A stretch of 64,000 nucleotides of DNA from Haemophilus sp. HMSC068C11 (GCF_001815355.1 NZ_KV820373.1:36278-100277); one strand, 5' to 3'; counted from the first letter of the stretch, positions 9,115 through 21,376 are shown. A program made the numbers and translations. The notes: generated by a model not told the origin, from the letters alone.

Positions 9115-9618
9115 ATGACTAAACCTAAAGCTGCTTTTGTCAGAATTAATAAAGATTTCTTATTGGTTACCTCTTTTATTAGAGGAATGATTGCGATAAC
9201 AGATCCAGATCAAGATTTTATTTTTAATGAAGTTGATATTTCTGATTTAGATCTAGGAAGGTTAATTAAAGAAAAGCTTAATGAAAGTAAAGAAATTTCG
9301 TTCGAAGAGTTTCAGGCTATCTTTAATTCTGAAAAAATGAAAGGACTACAAAAAAATCTCGAAGAAGAGATGAAAAAACGCTATGGATATAAAAATAAAA
9401 AATCGATCTATAAGGATATGTCTTTTTTATCTTTAGAACAGGACGCTAGTTTTATAATTATAGCGCCACTTCACCAGGATTCTCTTGGTGGGTACTCAGG
9501 AATTTCACTTCCTGACAATTCACCATTAGAATTTAAATATGATAAGAGTATTTCGGATGAAGAATTAGGGAAAGCCATAAGACAAGCCCTGACGTATTGT
9601 ACGAGTATTTATCGGTAA
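9115..9618 (+). CDS. CdiI-like contact-dependent inhibition immunity protein (DUF1436-type), orphan
   Basis: A 167-aa soluble acidic protein, AT-rich. Its N-terminus (KPKAAFVRINKDFLLVTSF, RGMIAITDPD), the internal repeat-like motif DLDLGRLIKEKLNES and the C-terminal SDEELGKAIRQAL match the pattern I recall for the DUF1436/CdiI family, about 160 aa proteins that neutralise CdiA C-terminal toxins. TAAGGT gives a ribosome binding site 9 bp from the ATG. No cdiA or cdiB is present. It is bracketed by two near-identical uptake-sequence hairpins. The family call is from memory of the motif pattern; the immunity role is inferred from the family. Confidence 0.6.
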   Translation: MTKPKAAFVRINKDFLLVTSFIRGMIAITDPDQDFIFNEVDISDLDLGRLIKEKLNESKEISFEEFQAIFNSEKMKGLQKNLEEEMKKRYGYKNKKSIYKDMSFLSLEQDASFIIIAPLHQDSLGGYSGISLPDNSPLEFKYDKSISDEELGKAIRQALTYCTSIYR

Positions 9619-9636
9619 TATATTTCCTCAAAATAA

Positions 9637-9675
9637 AAGTGCGGTCAAAAACACAAGTGATTTTGACCGCACTTA
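9637..9675. terminator. Uptake-sequence-type terminator, copy 2 (CdiI-like gene / glpK)
   Basis: AAGTGCGGTCAAAA and TTTTGACCGCACTT pair across ACACAAGTGA. It is shared by the convergent CdiI-like gene and glpK. It agrees with 8912-8947 at 34 of 36 positions, including the loop. Confidence 0.85.
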
Positions 9676-9691
9676 TTATTAGAAGGAAGAA

Positions 9692-11203
9692 TTATTCCGC
9701 GTCTTCTTTTGCCCACTCTAATGAGCGTTTCACCGCTTTTTTCCAACCTTTATAACGACGTTCACGTTTTTCTTCGTCATTATCTGGAGTAAAAGTACGT
9801 TCTACACGTGCTTTGTCGTGAAGCTCATCTAAATCTTTCCAGAAACCAACGGCAAGACCTGCAAGGTAAGCGGCACCAAGTGCGGTTACTTCTTTCACTA
9901 CTGGACGCTCAACATTCACATCTAAAATATCCGCTTGGAATTGCATTAAGAAATTGTTGTTGGTTGCGCCACCATCGACACGTAAATATTGTAAGCGTTG
10001 ACCTGAGTCAGATTGCATTGCTTCTAACACATCACGGGTTTGGTAAGCAATGGATTCAAGGGTTGCGCGTACAATATGGTTGCGATTAGAGCCACGAGAA
10101 AGACCGAAAATTGCACCACGAGCATACGGATCCCAATAAGGCGCACCTAAACCGGTGAAGGCTGGAACAACATACACACCGTTACTGTCTGGGACTTTTT
10201 GTGCGAAGTATTCGGAGTCATAGCTGTCATGAACGATTTTGAGTTCATCACGCAACCATTGGATTGAAGCACCTGCGATAAATACCGAACCTTCAAGTGC
10301 GTATTCTGGTTCGCCTTTAGCGTTACACGCGATGGTGGTTAATAGACCATTTTTAGAGGTAATAGCTTTATCACCGGTGTGAAGCAACATAAAGCAGCCT
10401 GTACCATAGGTATTTTTCGCTTGGCCTGCGCGGGTACATAGATGGCCGTAAAGTGCAGCTTGTTGGTCACCCGCGATACCGGCAACAGGAATACGCACAC
10501 CGCCTTTACCCCCAATGTTGGTTTTGCCGTACACTTCGGAAGAATTACGCACTTCAGGCAACATAGAACGTGGAATATTTAATAATTCCAACATTTTGTC
10601 ATCCCATTTTTTCGTATGGATGTTAAATAACATGGTACGGGATGCATTGGTGTAATCCGTTACGTGAACACGACCTTGGGTTAATTTCCATACAAGCCAG
10701 GTATCTACGGTACCAAATAGAAGTTCACCGCGTTCCGCTTTTTCGCGAGCGCCTTCTACATTGTCTAAAATCCATTTCACTTTTGTACCCGAGAAATAGG
10801 GGTCCACCACTAAACCTGTGGTGTTGCGGATATATTCTTCATGGCCATCCGCTTTAAGTTTGTCTGTAATATCTGCAGTACGACGACATTGCCACACAAT
10901 CGCGTTATAAACTGGTGTGCCGGTTGCTTTTTCCCACACGATGGTGGTTTCACGTTGGTTAGTAATACCAATTGCCGCGATTTCGTCAGAGGTAATGCCT
11001 GCTTTTGCAACTACTTCGTTTAATGTTGAACTTTGTGTTGCCCAAATTTCCATTGGATTATGTTCCACCCAGCCTGCGCGTGGATAAATTTGTGTAAATT
11101 CACGTTGGGCGATTTCGACAACATTCGCATTGTGATCTAATAATACTGCACGAGAGCTTGTGGTACCTTGGTCCAACGCGATGATGTATTTTTTGTCTGT
11201 CAT
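9692..11203 (-). CDS. glpK: Glycerol kinase
   Basis: Phosphorylates glycerol with ATP to sn-glycerol 3-phosphate in the cytoplasm; FGGY kinase family. The protein is 503 aa from the ATG at 11203, which has AAGGAATAGAACC upstream; an ATG 33 bp further upstream would add an unconserved tail and overlap a hairpin. The phosphate-binding DQGTTSSR is at 11-18 and [11 protein letters not shown] and [13 protein letters not shown] are intact. It is divergent from glpF with a shared 375-bp control region, unlike the E. coli glpFK operon. Confidence 0.97.
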   Translation of the reverse strand: MTDKKYIIALDQGTTSSRAVLLDHNANVVEIAQREFTQIYPRAGWVEHNPMEIWATQSSTLNEVVAKAGITSDEIAAIGITNQRETTIVWEKATGTPVYNAIVWQCRRTADITDKLKADGHEEYIRNTTGLVVDPYFSGTKVKWILDNVEGAREKAERGELLFGTVDTWLVWKLTQGRVHVTDYTNASRTMLFNIHTKKWDDKMLELLNIPRSMLPEVRNSSEVYGKTNIGGKGGVRIPVAGIAGDQQAALYGHLCTRAGQAKNTYGTGCFMLLHTGDKAITSKNGLLTTIACNAKGEPEYALEGSVFIAGASIQWLRDELKIVHDSYDSEYFAQKVPDSNGVYVVPAFTGLGAPYWDPYARGAIFGLSRGSNRNHIVRATLESIAYQTRDVLEAMQSDSGQRLQYLRVDGGATNNNFLMQFQADILDVNVERPVVKEVTALGAAYLAGLAVGFWKDLDELHDKARVERTFTPDNDEEKRERRYKGWKKAVKRSLEWAKEDAE

Positions 11204-11578
11204 GGTTCTATTCCTTAGAGTGCTTAGCACTCTCATTGATTAAATGAATGAAGAAATTTTGAGCTTAAACGAACAAATTGCGAGCCTAACTTAATTGAAT
11301 TCGAATCTAATTGGAACAAGCAATGTTGGGTTTTGTGATTGCTATCACAGATTTTCCCCTTAAAAAATATGGATACTCGTATTAACGCACAAAATAATGT
11401 GATCGTTCTCTCATTTTTAGAAATAGATCGGTTTCATCTATTGAATTAATTGGTTAAAACTAGATAATAAAACCACTCACTTTGAGTATCTCAATATTTG
11501 ATCAAACAACGAAACGAATTGCAAAGCAAGATTTCTTTAATGAAATCATTAAGTTAATCATTATTTGGAGATTCTCTT
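11204..11578. promoter_or_regulatory. Divergent glpK/glpF control region
   Basis: This 375-bp AT-rich region holds the control signals for both glp genes: the CRP site described separately; a 20-bp imperfect palindrome at 11258-11277 (TTTG...CAAA around GAGCTTAAACGAA) that could be a GlpR-type operator; and a 15-bp palindrome GAGTGCTTAGCACTC at 11218-11232 in the presumed glpK leader. I could not assign -35/-10 boxes with confidence. Confidence 0.6.
11335..11350 (+). promoter_or_regulatory. CRP binding site, perfect core
   Basis: TGTGATTGCTATCACA is an exact TGTGA-N6-TCACA. It is centred 236 bp before the glpF ATG and 139 bp before the glpK ATG, so it may activate either or both, in keeping with catabolite control of glycerol uptake. 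Confidence 0.85.
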
Positions 11579-12322
11579 ATGAATGCCTATTTTGCAGAAT
11601 TTTTTGGCACAGCACTTCTCATCCTGTTAGGTAACGGTGTGGTGGCCAACGTATGTTTAAATAAAACGAAAGGGCAAAGTTCTGGTTGGATTGTGATTAC
11701 TACCGCGTGGGCATTTGCGGTGTATGTGGCCGTTGTTGTGACAGGTCCTTACAGCGGGGCGCACTTAAATCCAGCGGTAACACTTGGTGTGGCAATGAAG
11801 GGTGTATTTGCTTGGGAGCTGGTACCAGGCTACATCGCGGCACAAGTTGTGGGAGGCATGGTTGGTGCGTTGTTGGTTTACATTATGTATAAAGATCACT
11901 TTGCAGCGACCGAAGAAGAGGGCTTAAAACGCGCGTGTTTCTGTACCGAACCTGCAATTCGTAACTATCCAATCAACTTGGTAAACGAAATCGTTGGTAC
12001 CTTTGTGCTTGTCTTCGTGATTTTCTACCTTGCAGGTGCAAACATCACTTTACCTGGCACAGCAGAAAGCACACCAATTGGTTTAGGTTCTATCGGGGCA
12101 TTACCTGTAGCCATTCTAGTGTGGGCAATTGGTTTAAGCTTAGGTGGCACAACCGGTTATGCGATTAACCCTGCTCGAGATCTTGGTCCACGCTTAACCT
12201 TAGGTCTCTTCCTTGGTGGTACATTAAAAACTAAAGCTGACTGGGGATACAGTTGGGTGCCGGTTGTAGGGCCATTTATCGGGGCGGCTTTAGCAGCAGT
12301 ATTCTACAACGCTATTATGTAA
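11579..12322 (+). CDS. glpF: Glycerol uptake facilitator
   Basis: MIP-family inner-membrane channel for passive glycerol entry, trapped afterwards by GlpK. Length 247 aa, six hydrophobic segments, and both NPA motifs: HLNPAVTLG (about 61-69) and AINPARDLGPR (about 196-206); the Asp after the second NPAR is the glyceroporin signature. TTTGGAG precedes the ATG. Divergent from glpK. Confidence 0.95.
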   Translation: MNAYFAEFFGTALLILLGNGVVANVCLNKTKGQSSGWIVITTAWAFAVYVAVVVTGPYSGAHLNPAVTLGVAMKGVFAWELVPGYIAAQVVGGMVGALLVYIMYKDHFAATEEEGLKRACFCTEPAIRNYPINLVNEIVGTFVLVFVIFYLAGANITLPGTAESTPIGLGSIGALPVAILVWAIGLSLGGTTGYAINPARDLGPRLTLGLFLGGTLKTKADWGYSWVPVVGPFIGAALAAVFYNAIM

Positions 12323-12335
12323 TTCATTCAAATAG

Positions 12336-12378
12336 AAAGAGCGGTCAAAATTCATGGTGTTTTTTGACCGCTCTTTTT
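12336..12378. terminator. Bidirectional glpF terminator
   Basis: AAAGAGCGGTCAAAA and TTTTTGACCGCTCTTT pair across a short loop between convergent glpF and the ABC ATPase gene. It is the GAGCGGT variant of the uptake-sequence hairpin. Confidence 0.85.
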
Positions 12379-12394
12379 ATATTTAGAAGTTTGA

Positions 12395-13165
12395 TTAAAT
12401 ACAATAATCTTCGAATTCCATTGGCATTTTAGCTTGCAATAAGAACTGCTTTGTACGTTCTTGTTGAGGGCGGCTGAAGAAGTTTGCCGCTGTATTTTGT
12501 TCAACAACTTGACCATTTTCCATAAGAATCACACGATCAGCCACGTCTTTGGCAAAATTCAATTCATGGGTGACGATAATCATTGTCCAACCTTCTTGTG
12601 CGAGCATTTTGAGTGCCTGCAATACTTCACCGACAAGTTCAGGGTCAAGTGCGGAAGTAGGCTCATCTAACAAGATGATATCAGGTTTAACCGCTAAGGC
12701 TCGGGCAATTCCTACACGTTGCTGTTGACCACCAGAAAGTTGAGAGGGGTATAAATCCGCTTTTGCTTTTAAACCGACTTTTTCCAATAATGCCAAGGCT
12801 TTTTCACGTGCAATCTCTTTCGCTTGTTTTTGTACAACTACCATGCCTTCCATCACATTTTCGAGTGCTGTGCGATGGGGAAACAGATTGTATTGTTGGA
12901 ATACCATTGAAGAACGACGACGCAATTTTAGTTCATCGGCTTTGCTGATCTTCTTGCTAAAATCAATGGTTAAGCTTCCATCAGTAAATGCTAATACCCC
13001 TTTTTCTGGGCGTTCGAGCAAATTTAAACAGCGTAAAAAAGTGGTTTTGCCTGAACCTGATGGGCCTAGAATGGCAACCACTTCACCTTTATTAATTTCA
13101 AAATCAATGCCTTTTAATACATGGTGGCCATTAAAACTTTTCTGAATATTCGTGACTTTTAACAT
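12395..13165 (-). CDS. Polar amino-acid (probably cystine) ABC transporter, ATPase
   Basis: ABC ATPase of 256 aa powering the adjacent permease. Walker A GPSGSGKTT (about 34-42), signature LSGGQQQR and Walker B IILLDEPTSALDPE are intact. Last gene of a three-gene minus-strand set (binding protein, permease, ATPase), 9 bp after the permease. From memory these correspond to HI1078-HI1080 of H. influenzae and to the TcyJLN/YecC type. The neighbouring cysK supports cystine or cysteine as substrate, but that is inference. Confidence 0.88.
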   Translation of the reverse strand: MLKVTNIQKSFNGHHVLKGIDFEINKGEVVAILGPSGSGKTTFLRCLNLLERPEKGVLAFTDGSLTIDFSKKISKADELKLRRRSSMVFQQYNLFPHRTALENVMEGMVVVQKQAKEIAREKALALLEKVGLKAKADLYPSQLSGGQQQRVGIARALAVKPDIILLDEPTSALDPELVGEVLQALKMLAQEGWTMIIVTHELNFAKDVADRVILMENGQVVEQNTAANFFSRPQQERTKQFLLQAKMPMEFEDYCI

Positions 13166-13174
13166 AAACAGTCC

Positions 13175-13897
13175 TTATAAATGGCGAGAAAGGCGTTTTT
13201 CTAAACGGGTTTGTCCCATTGACAGCACAAAACAGAATACCCAATAAATGAGGGCCGCTTCACTATAAATTAAAATAAATTCGTAGTTTTCAGCCGTGAT
13301 GTTTTGCGCCACACGAAATAATTCCGCAATCCAAACAAGTGATGCCAGAGACGTATCTTTCACTGTACTAATAAAGGTGTTTGATAGTGAAGGGACGGAA
13401 ATACGTAACGCTTGCGGCATAATGGTACGCACGAAAGCTTGTGTGTAATTCATGCCTATCGCATAAGAGGCTTCCCATTGACCTTTAGGAATCGCAAGAA
13501 TGGAGGCCCTCACCGTTTCTGCTGCATAAGCACCAATGTTAATGGAGAACGCAATAATTGCGGTTGGGAAAGGTTCAAGTTTGATGCCAACTTCAGGTAA
13601 ACCGTAGAAGATAATGAAGATCTGCACCAACATTGGCGTGCCGCGAATAATTGAAATATAAGTGCGACAAATGCCCTGCAGAATTTTGGTCATTAAATTG
13701 GGATGTGGCAATGTGCAAATCACAGCCACGATAACTGCAATGAATAAACCGCAAAAGAAGGAAATGACCGCAAGGGGGATCGTATATAAAATTGCCCCTT
13801 CCATCATAGGCCAAAACGAGCTGATTACATAATCAGCTCGTTCTGCGGTCATAAATGGAAGGCTGGCTAACCAATTATTGAGTAATGTCATCGCCAA
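13175..13897 (-). CDS. Polar amino-acid (probably cystine) ABC transporter, permease
   Basis: HisM/GlnP-family inner-membrane permease of 240 aa with about five hydrophobic segments and the ATPase-coupling EAA loop ([20 protein letters not shown], about 160-180). Its start overlaps the end of the binding-protein gene by 23 bp, implying translational coupling; an ATG two codons in would reduce this. The [16 protein letters not shown] stretch is typical of polar amino-acid importers. Confidence 0.88.
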   Translation of the reverse strand: MAMTLLNNWLASLPFMTAERADYVISSFWPMMEGAILYTIPLAVISFFCGLFIAVIVAVICTLPHPNLMTKILQGICRTYISIIRGTPMLVQIFIIFYGLPEVGIKLEPFPTAIIAFSINIGAYAAETVRASILAIPKGQWEASYAIGMNYTQAFVRTIMPQALRISVPSLSNTFISTVKDTSLASLVWIAELFRVAQNITAENYEFILIYSEAALIYWVFCFVLSMGQTRLEKRLSRHL

Positions 13898-14648
13898 ACC
13901 ATTTGATTGAAAGTTGTTTTAACGTTCCGTCTTTGCGTAGTTCTTCAAGTGCTTGGTTCACTTTTGCAATAAGCGGCTCTTCACCTTTCAAGAAAGCAAA
14001 ACCGGTCGGGATTTTTTTATCACTTTCTACAGCAATTTTTAAACCTGAGTTAGGTTGTTTTTTGAAGTAATCTAACACCGCGAGTTTATCATTTACAGTT
14101 GCATCAACACGACCTTGTTTTACCGCTTCAAGGTTTTGCGCCAAGCTATCAACGGTTACAATAATTGCACCATTATCACGTGCGTCTTTGCTCCAGTTGC
14201 TGGTTGCAGATTGTGCAGATTTTTTACCTTTTAAATCAGTGAATGATTTAATGCTATCGTTATCGGCTTTCGTCACGATGACGCCGGCAGAGTAGTTATA
14301 AGGTGCACTATAATCATATTTTTTTAAACGTTCTGGACTTGGATTGGTTTGGTTCGCAATAACATCAAAGCGTTTTGCATTTAAACCTGCATACATGCCG
14401 TCCCAAGCGGTTTCTTTAAATTCGACTTTCCAACCTAATTTTTGCGCCACTTTTTCGATAATTTCCACATCGAAACCGGTTAACTTGCCATCTTTGTCAT
14501 GGAAAGTAAATGGCGCGTAAGTACCCTCAGTACCAACTAATAAGGTTTTAGTTTGTTCAACGCGATCAGCAATTTCCCCGGCGTTAGCAAAAGTAGAAAG
14601 GGCTAATCCTGCCGCTAAAAGTGCGGTGCTAAAAAATGATTTTTTCAT
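13875..14648 (-). CDS. Polar amino-acid (probably cystine) ABC transporter, periplasmic binding protein
   Basis: Family 3 solute-binding protein, 257 aa, with a Sec signal peptide cleaved near ANA-GE (about residue 23). The ligand-binding pattern [25 protein letters not shown] is intact. It resembles TcyJ/FliY, which binds cystine. First gene of the transporter operon, preceded by AAGGAATACTT. Separated from the upstream cysK by the cysK terminator, so the two are independently transcribed. Confidence 0.88.
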   Translation of the reverse strand: MKKSFFSTALLAAGLALSTFANAGEIADRVEQTKTLLVGTEGTYAPFTFHDKDGKLTGFDVEIIEKVAQKLGWKVEFKETAWDGMYAGLNAKRFDVIANQTNPSPERLKKYDYSAPYNYSAGVIVTKADNDSIKSFTDLKGKKSAQSATSNWSKDARDNGAIIVTVDSLAQNLEAVKQGRVDATVNDKLAVLDYFKKQPNSGLKIAVESDKKIPTGFAFLKGEEPLIAKVNQALEELRKDGTLKQLSIKWFGDDITQ

Positions 14649-14779
14649 AAGTATTCCTTTTTTAGATAAATAACGAAAGTGAAATGAATTATAAGAAGCG
14701 AAAAAGAAAAGAAAAGTATTATTTATTTATGAATTATTTCCTTTAGTTATATCAAATAAAATTTGTTTAATTAATAAAC

Positions 14780-14806
14780 AAAAAAGGTCTGTAAAAACAG
14801 ACCTTA
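14780..14806 (-). terminator. cysK terminator
   Basis: On the minus strand AAGGTCTG and CAGACCTT form a stem around TTTTTA and are followed by TTTTTTG, 25 bp after the cysK stop. Confidence 0.85.
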
Positions 14807-14830
14807 GATAAAATGAATTCAATCAATAGA

Positions 14831-15781
14831 TTAAGCTTCAATACCTTCGAATAACGCTGTACTTAAATAACGTTCTGATGCAGAAGGTAGGATTGCAACG
14901 ATTAATTTATCTTGGAATTCTGGTAGTTTTGCTAAGCGGTCAGCTGCTGCCACAGCCGCACCTGAAGAAATACCCGCAAGAATACCTTCTTCAGCCATTA
15001 AGCGACGAGCGGTAGCAATTGCTGTATCGCTATCTACAGTTTCCACGCGATCAATTAATGATAAATCTAAGTTTTTCGGAATGAAGCCCGCACCGATACC
15101 TTGAATTTTGTGTGGACCTGGTTTCACTTCTTGACCAGCAAGGGTTTGGCTAATAACAGGTGATTCTGTTGGTTCAACCGCTACAGAGGTAATTTTTTTA
15201 CCGTGATCTAATTTGATCGCACGAGAAATACCGGTAATTGTACCGCCGGTACCCACACCAGCAACCACAACATCGACTTTACCTTCAGTATCTTTCCAAA
15301 TTTCTTCACCGGTAGTTTGACGGTGAATGTCCGGGTTAGCCGGGTTTTCAAATTGTTTTAGCATCACATAATGATTTGGGTTAGACGCCACAATTTCTTC
15401 TGCTTTAGCAATCGCACCTTTCATCCCTTTTGAGCCTTCAGTAAGCACAAGATTCACGCCTAAACCACGTAATAAACGTTTACGTTCAAGACTCATGGTT
15501 TCAGGCATGGTTAAGGTGATTTTGTAACCGCGCGCTGCTGCTACATAAGCTAAAGCAATACCGGTGTTACCGCTGGTTGCATCTACAATTTCTTTACCCG
15601 CTGTTAAAATGCCGTCTTTTTCTGCTTGCCAAATCATATTGGCACCAATACGGCATTTCACGCTAAAGCTTGGGTTGCGACCTTCAATTTTTACGACAAC
15701 GTTACCATTGTGTCCGAAGTGTTTTAAACGAACTAATGGAGTATTACCGATTGAGTATGAGTTATCTGCATAAATTGTCAT
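14831..15781 (-). CDS. cysK: Cysteine synthase A
   Basis: O-acetylserine sulfhydrylase: makes cysteine from O-acetylserine and sulfide using PLP. 316 aa; the PLP lysine is Lys42 in [11 protein letters not shown], with substrate loop TSGNTG (about 69-74) and phosphate loop GTGGT. Family members end with an -I type peptide that docks SAT in other proteins; nothing unusual at this C-terminus. It is 100 bp downstream of cysZ on the same strand. Confidence 0.96.
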   Translation of the reverse strand: MTIYADNSYSIGNTPLVRLKHFGHNGNVVVKIEGRNPSFSVKCRIGANMIWQAEKDGILTAGKEIVDATSGNTGIALAYVAAARGYKITLTMPETMSLERKRLLRGLGVNLVLTEGSKGMKGAIAKAEEIVASNPNHYVMLKQFENPANPDIHRQTTGEEIWKDTEGKVDVVVAGVGTGGTITGISRAIKLDHGKKITSVAVEPTESPVISQTLAGQEVKPGPHKIQGIGAGFIPKNLDLSLIDRVETVDSDTAIATARRLMAEEGILAGISSGAAVAAADRLAKLPEFQDKLIVAILPSASERYLSTALFEGIEA

Positions 15782-15881
15782 TTTACTGTCCTTTTATATT
15801 TTGGAATGAGTTGATGCAGTAGTTATAACACCGGCTTTTATATAAAAAAAATAGTTAATAGCTATATTTTATAACTAAATG

Positions 15882-16730
15882 CTATTTATTCACGATGTTA
15901 TTTCCTGAAGGCTTAATTTCAGTACTACTAGAACGTGTCACAATTTGTGTTGAACCGGAAGTGCGGTCAAAATTCATATCAAATTTTAATTGTGAGCGAT
16001 AATTTTCGACCCACATTACCGTTGCACCACAGACCGCCACAGGAATAATCACTAAATTCACGATTGGCAATGCGGTACAAAGGGTAATTAATGCTCCGAA
16101 TGTCAGGCTTTGAGAACGTCTTTCGCCTAACGCATTTTTCATAATGCCAAAAGAAATTTTATGGTTATCAAACGGGTAGTCACAGTACTGAATCGCCATC
16201 ATCCAACAAGTAAATAGGAAGGTTAGTACTGGAATAATGGTTTGTCCGATAACGGGGATAAAACTCAATAAGAACAAGCCCACAAATTTCGGTAAGCTGT
16301 ACCATAGTTTTTGCCATTCACGATTTAGCATACGCGGCACATCTTTCATGATTTCAGCAAAACCATCATCATTAACAGCTTCGCCAGTCAGCATTTTTTC
16401 GACTTTTTCTGCTAATAATCCATTAAACGGTGCGGCAATAAAGCCTGAAAGCGTTGTAAAGGCAAAATAGAAAAATAAGAGAATCGAGCCGATAGACAGT
16501 ACAAGCAAAATCACACTTAAAAAGCTTAACCAATCAGGAATAAAGCTCATTACCCAGTCAATCATCGTGGAGATTTGTGAGACAAATAGCCAGAATAAGC
16601 CTGTAAGCAGAACGATGTTAAGTAAAATCGGCATAATCACAAAACGGCGGAGACCTTTTTGCGTAATAAAATGCCAACCCATTACGAAATGATTGAAAGC
16701 AGATTTTATTTCATTTTGATCGATCATCAT
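15882..16730 (-). CDS. cysZ: CysZ-type sulfate transporter
   Basis: EI24/CysZ-family inner-membrane protein of 282 aa with about four to six hydrophobic segments, the [16 protein letters not shown] motif and [19 protein letters not shown]. CysZ mediates sulfate uptake for cysteine synthesis in E. coli. The C-terminal tail beyond the conserved part (about 255-282) includes an uptake sequence in frame, encoding NFDRTSGS. The adjacency cysZ-cysK and divergence from zipA match what I recall for H. influenzae and E. coli. The second Met is an equal start. Confidence 0.92.
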   Translation of the reverse strand: MMIDQNEIKSAFNHFVMGWHFITQKGLRRFVIMPILLNIVLLTGLFWLFVSQISTMIDWVMSFIPDWLSFLSVILLVLSIGSILLFFYFAFTTLSGFIAAPFNGLLAEKVEKMLTGEAVNDDGFAEIMKDVPRMLNREWQKLWYSLPKFVGLFLLSFIPVIGQTIIPVLTFLFTCWMMAIQYCDYPFDNHKISFGIMKNALGERRSQSLTFGALITLCTALPIVNLVIIPVAVCGATVMWVENYRSQLKFDMNFDRTSGSTQIVTRSSSTEIKPSGNNIVNK

Positions 16731-16897
16731 TGTTCCTTTAAATTGAAAAGTAAAAAATACAAAATGTCACAGAAAGACAATATTTTTTGAGAAAGATTCC
16801 ATCTCATCCCTTTTAATCTCTTGTTTGCTTTCCTATTTTTTCACCTGTGGAAATGTGATAGGATTAGCAAAAATCATTGCGTTAAGGAGCAACAAGA
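16731..16897. promoter_or_regulatory. Divergent cysZ/zipA promoter region
   Basis: This 167-bp spacer must hold both promoters. I see no recognisable operator. TAAGGAGCAACAAG is a strong ribosome binding site for zipA. Confidence 0.4.
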
Positions 16898-20024
<3,127 letters not shown>

Positions 20025-20055
20025 TCGTCTCAATCGAAAAAATACTAAAAAAATG

Positions 20056-20097
20056 ACCGCACTTCATCTCATCTCAAGATTAAGTGCGGTTTAACTT
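20056..20097. terminator. Bidirectional ligA terminator
   Basis: ACCGCACTT (20056-20064) and AAGTGCGGT (20082-20090) form an uptake-sequence hairpin between convergent ligA and the coiled-coil gene. Confidence 0.75.
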
Positions 20098-20125
20098 TTC
20101 TTCTTAATAAACGATAGCAGACATT

Positions 20126-20689
20126 TTAAGCTCTTAATTTACTGGCTCCGCGTTCCAGTTGTTTTGCCAAGCATTCTTTTGAAGCAATAATCTGTTTACC
20201 AAAGCGTTTATATAAACGTTGTTTTAATTTTGCCAACCCTTTCACTTTAGCACTTTTTTCTGCCCCAAATAACTGCTTAATATGGGGTGTCACCTGACCA
20301 ATTTCTTGTAAGGCAATACCTGTTTTGGCTTTTAATTCGTTTAATTGGAACGTGATTTTTTCCTGTACATTCTGTTCTAATCGTTGTGTTAATTCTGCCG
20401 TATCGGCGGTTTCATTTTGACACAACTGTTCAAATTCGGCGATTTCTGTACTGAAATCTAGCTGTAACCCTTGTTCCAGTTCAATTAATACTGCAGTGCC
20501 GTATTCCAATTGTGATGTTAATTGCTGTTGGCTCTGAACTAATTGATTTTGAATGGCTTCACTTTGCTCAATACATTCATTTAATGATTGTTTCATTTCT
20601 GTTTGTTGCTGCATAGCAGAGGCTTTTAGTGAATCAATTCGTTGTTGAATTTGCTGCATAAGATCTGACATTGTTTGTACGTTTTCCAT
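20126..20689 (-). CDS. Coiled-coil hypothetical protein, 187 aa
   Basis: Not recognised. The ATG at 20689 follows AAAGGAGAAGAGA, a strong ribosome binding site; a longer reading from 20719 would start inside an uptake sequence. Residues about 5-75 are a Gln-rich coiled coil (DLMQQIQQRIDSLKAS), followed by an acidic middle and a Lys/Arg-rich C-terminus (KGLAKLKQRLYKRFGKQI). No signal peptide or membrane segment. It lies downstream of ygiW, separated by an uptake-sequence hairpin, so probably transcribed independently. Confidence 0.75.
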   Translation of the reverse strand: MENVQTMSDLMQQIQQRIDSLKASAMQQQTEMKQSLNECIEQSEAIQNQLVQSQQQLTSQLEYGTAVLIELEQGLQLDFSTEIAEFEQLCQNETADTAELTQRLEQNVQEKITFQLNELKAKTGIALQEIGQVTPHIKQLFGAEKSAKVKGLAKLKQRLYKRFGKQIIASKECLAKQLERGASKLRA

Positions 20690-20711
20690 TCTCTTCTCCT
20701 TTGGGATTTTT

Positions 20712-20738
20712 AACCGCACTTAAGAAAAGTGCGGTCAT
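20712..20738 (-). terminator. ygiW terminator (uptake-sequence pair)
   Basis: ACCGCACTT (20713-20721) and AAGTGCGGT (20727-20735) form a tight hairpin with a 5-nt loop, read on the minus strand after ygiW and followed by a short T run. Confidence 0.8.
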
Positions 20739-20746
20739 TTTGTTAG

Positions 20747-21133
20747 TTATTTTTTGATGATTTGTTTTACATCAACTTCTGTTTTATTCCATTCTTTATC
20801 GACTTTACCGATAATTTGAATGTTATCTTGAGGTGCTATCGTTTGACCATTCCATGCTTTTTTGCTGACTTCAATTTGGATTTCTTTTCCACTTGCGTCT
20901 TTAAATAAGAAATCCTTTTTACCAATTTGTTTTACAATTTGTCCGTCTAAACGAACTGGAGTGTTATCATTGGCATTTAATGCATCAGCAACGGTTTTTA
21001 CAATGACGCTTTCATCTACAAAACCTTGTTGAGTGACTTGATTATTGCCATCATTAAATCCTTGCGCTATTGCGGTGTTATATACGGCAACAGAAGATAA
21101 TGCGATAGCTGCAACAGTAAGTAATTTTTTCAT
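20747..21133 (-). CDS. ygiW: YgiW/BOF-family periplasmic stress protein
   Basis: A 128-aa exported protein: Sec signal peptide cleaved near AIA-QG (about residue 23), then an OB-like BOF domain (VRLDGQIVKQIGKKDFLFKD, IQIIGKVDKEW). YgiW/VisP proteins are linked to stress tolerance. In H. influenzae and Aggregatibacter, as I recall, ygiW is the first gene of an operon with the QseBC (FirRS) two-component system; here no qseBC follows. Two QseB-like CTTAA-N6-CTTAA repeats lie upstream. Confidence 0.9.
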   Translation of the reverse strand: MKKLLTVAAIALSSVAVYNTAIAQGFNDGNNQVTQQGFVDESVIVKTVADALNANDNTPVRLDGQIVKQIGKKDFLFKDASGKEIQIEVSKKAWNGQTIAPQDNIQIIGKVDKEWNKTEVDVKQIIKK

Positions 21134-21350
21134 AGTTTGTTCTCCTAAATAAGATAATCATAAAGTAAGTTGAAAGTTTTGCTTTCAGATGTATTAAATC
21201 ATTCAAATCTTAATCTTTTCTTAAGTGATTAACATTTTTCAGATTTATTTATCGATTGGGTTGTTTGCCTTTCGATGAGTATATTTAAACAAGAGAATCT
21301 TAAGGAAAGATTAAGAGAGGTAAAAAAAATGAAAATTTTTTGAAAATAAA
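21134..21350 (-). promoter_or_regulatory. ygiW control region with two QseB/PmrA-like boxes
   Basis: CTTAA-TCTTTT-CTTAA lies at 21209-21224 on the plus strand. The same repeat, CTTAA-TCTTTC-CTTAA, lies at 21300-21316 in the ygiW direction. Each is a direct repeat with 6-bp spacing, the arrangement bound by QseB/PmrA-type response regulators. The rest is AT-rich with no gene. Confidence 0.65.
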
Positions 21351-21376
21351 AAAATAGGGCGTTTAAGCCCTACTTT
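21351..21376 (-). terminator. tyrP terminator
   Basis: On the minus strand TAGGGC and GCCCTA form a stem followed by TTTTTTTATT, shortly after the tyrP stop. Confidence 0.8.

Noticed and set aside
11218..11232. GAGTGCTTAGCACTC before glpK as a CIRCE heat-shock element
   Set aside because: CIRCE is TTAGCACTC-N9-GAGTGCTAA; here the half sites are in the reverse order and overlap, and glpK is not a heat-shock gene.
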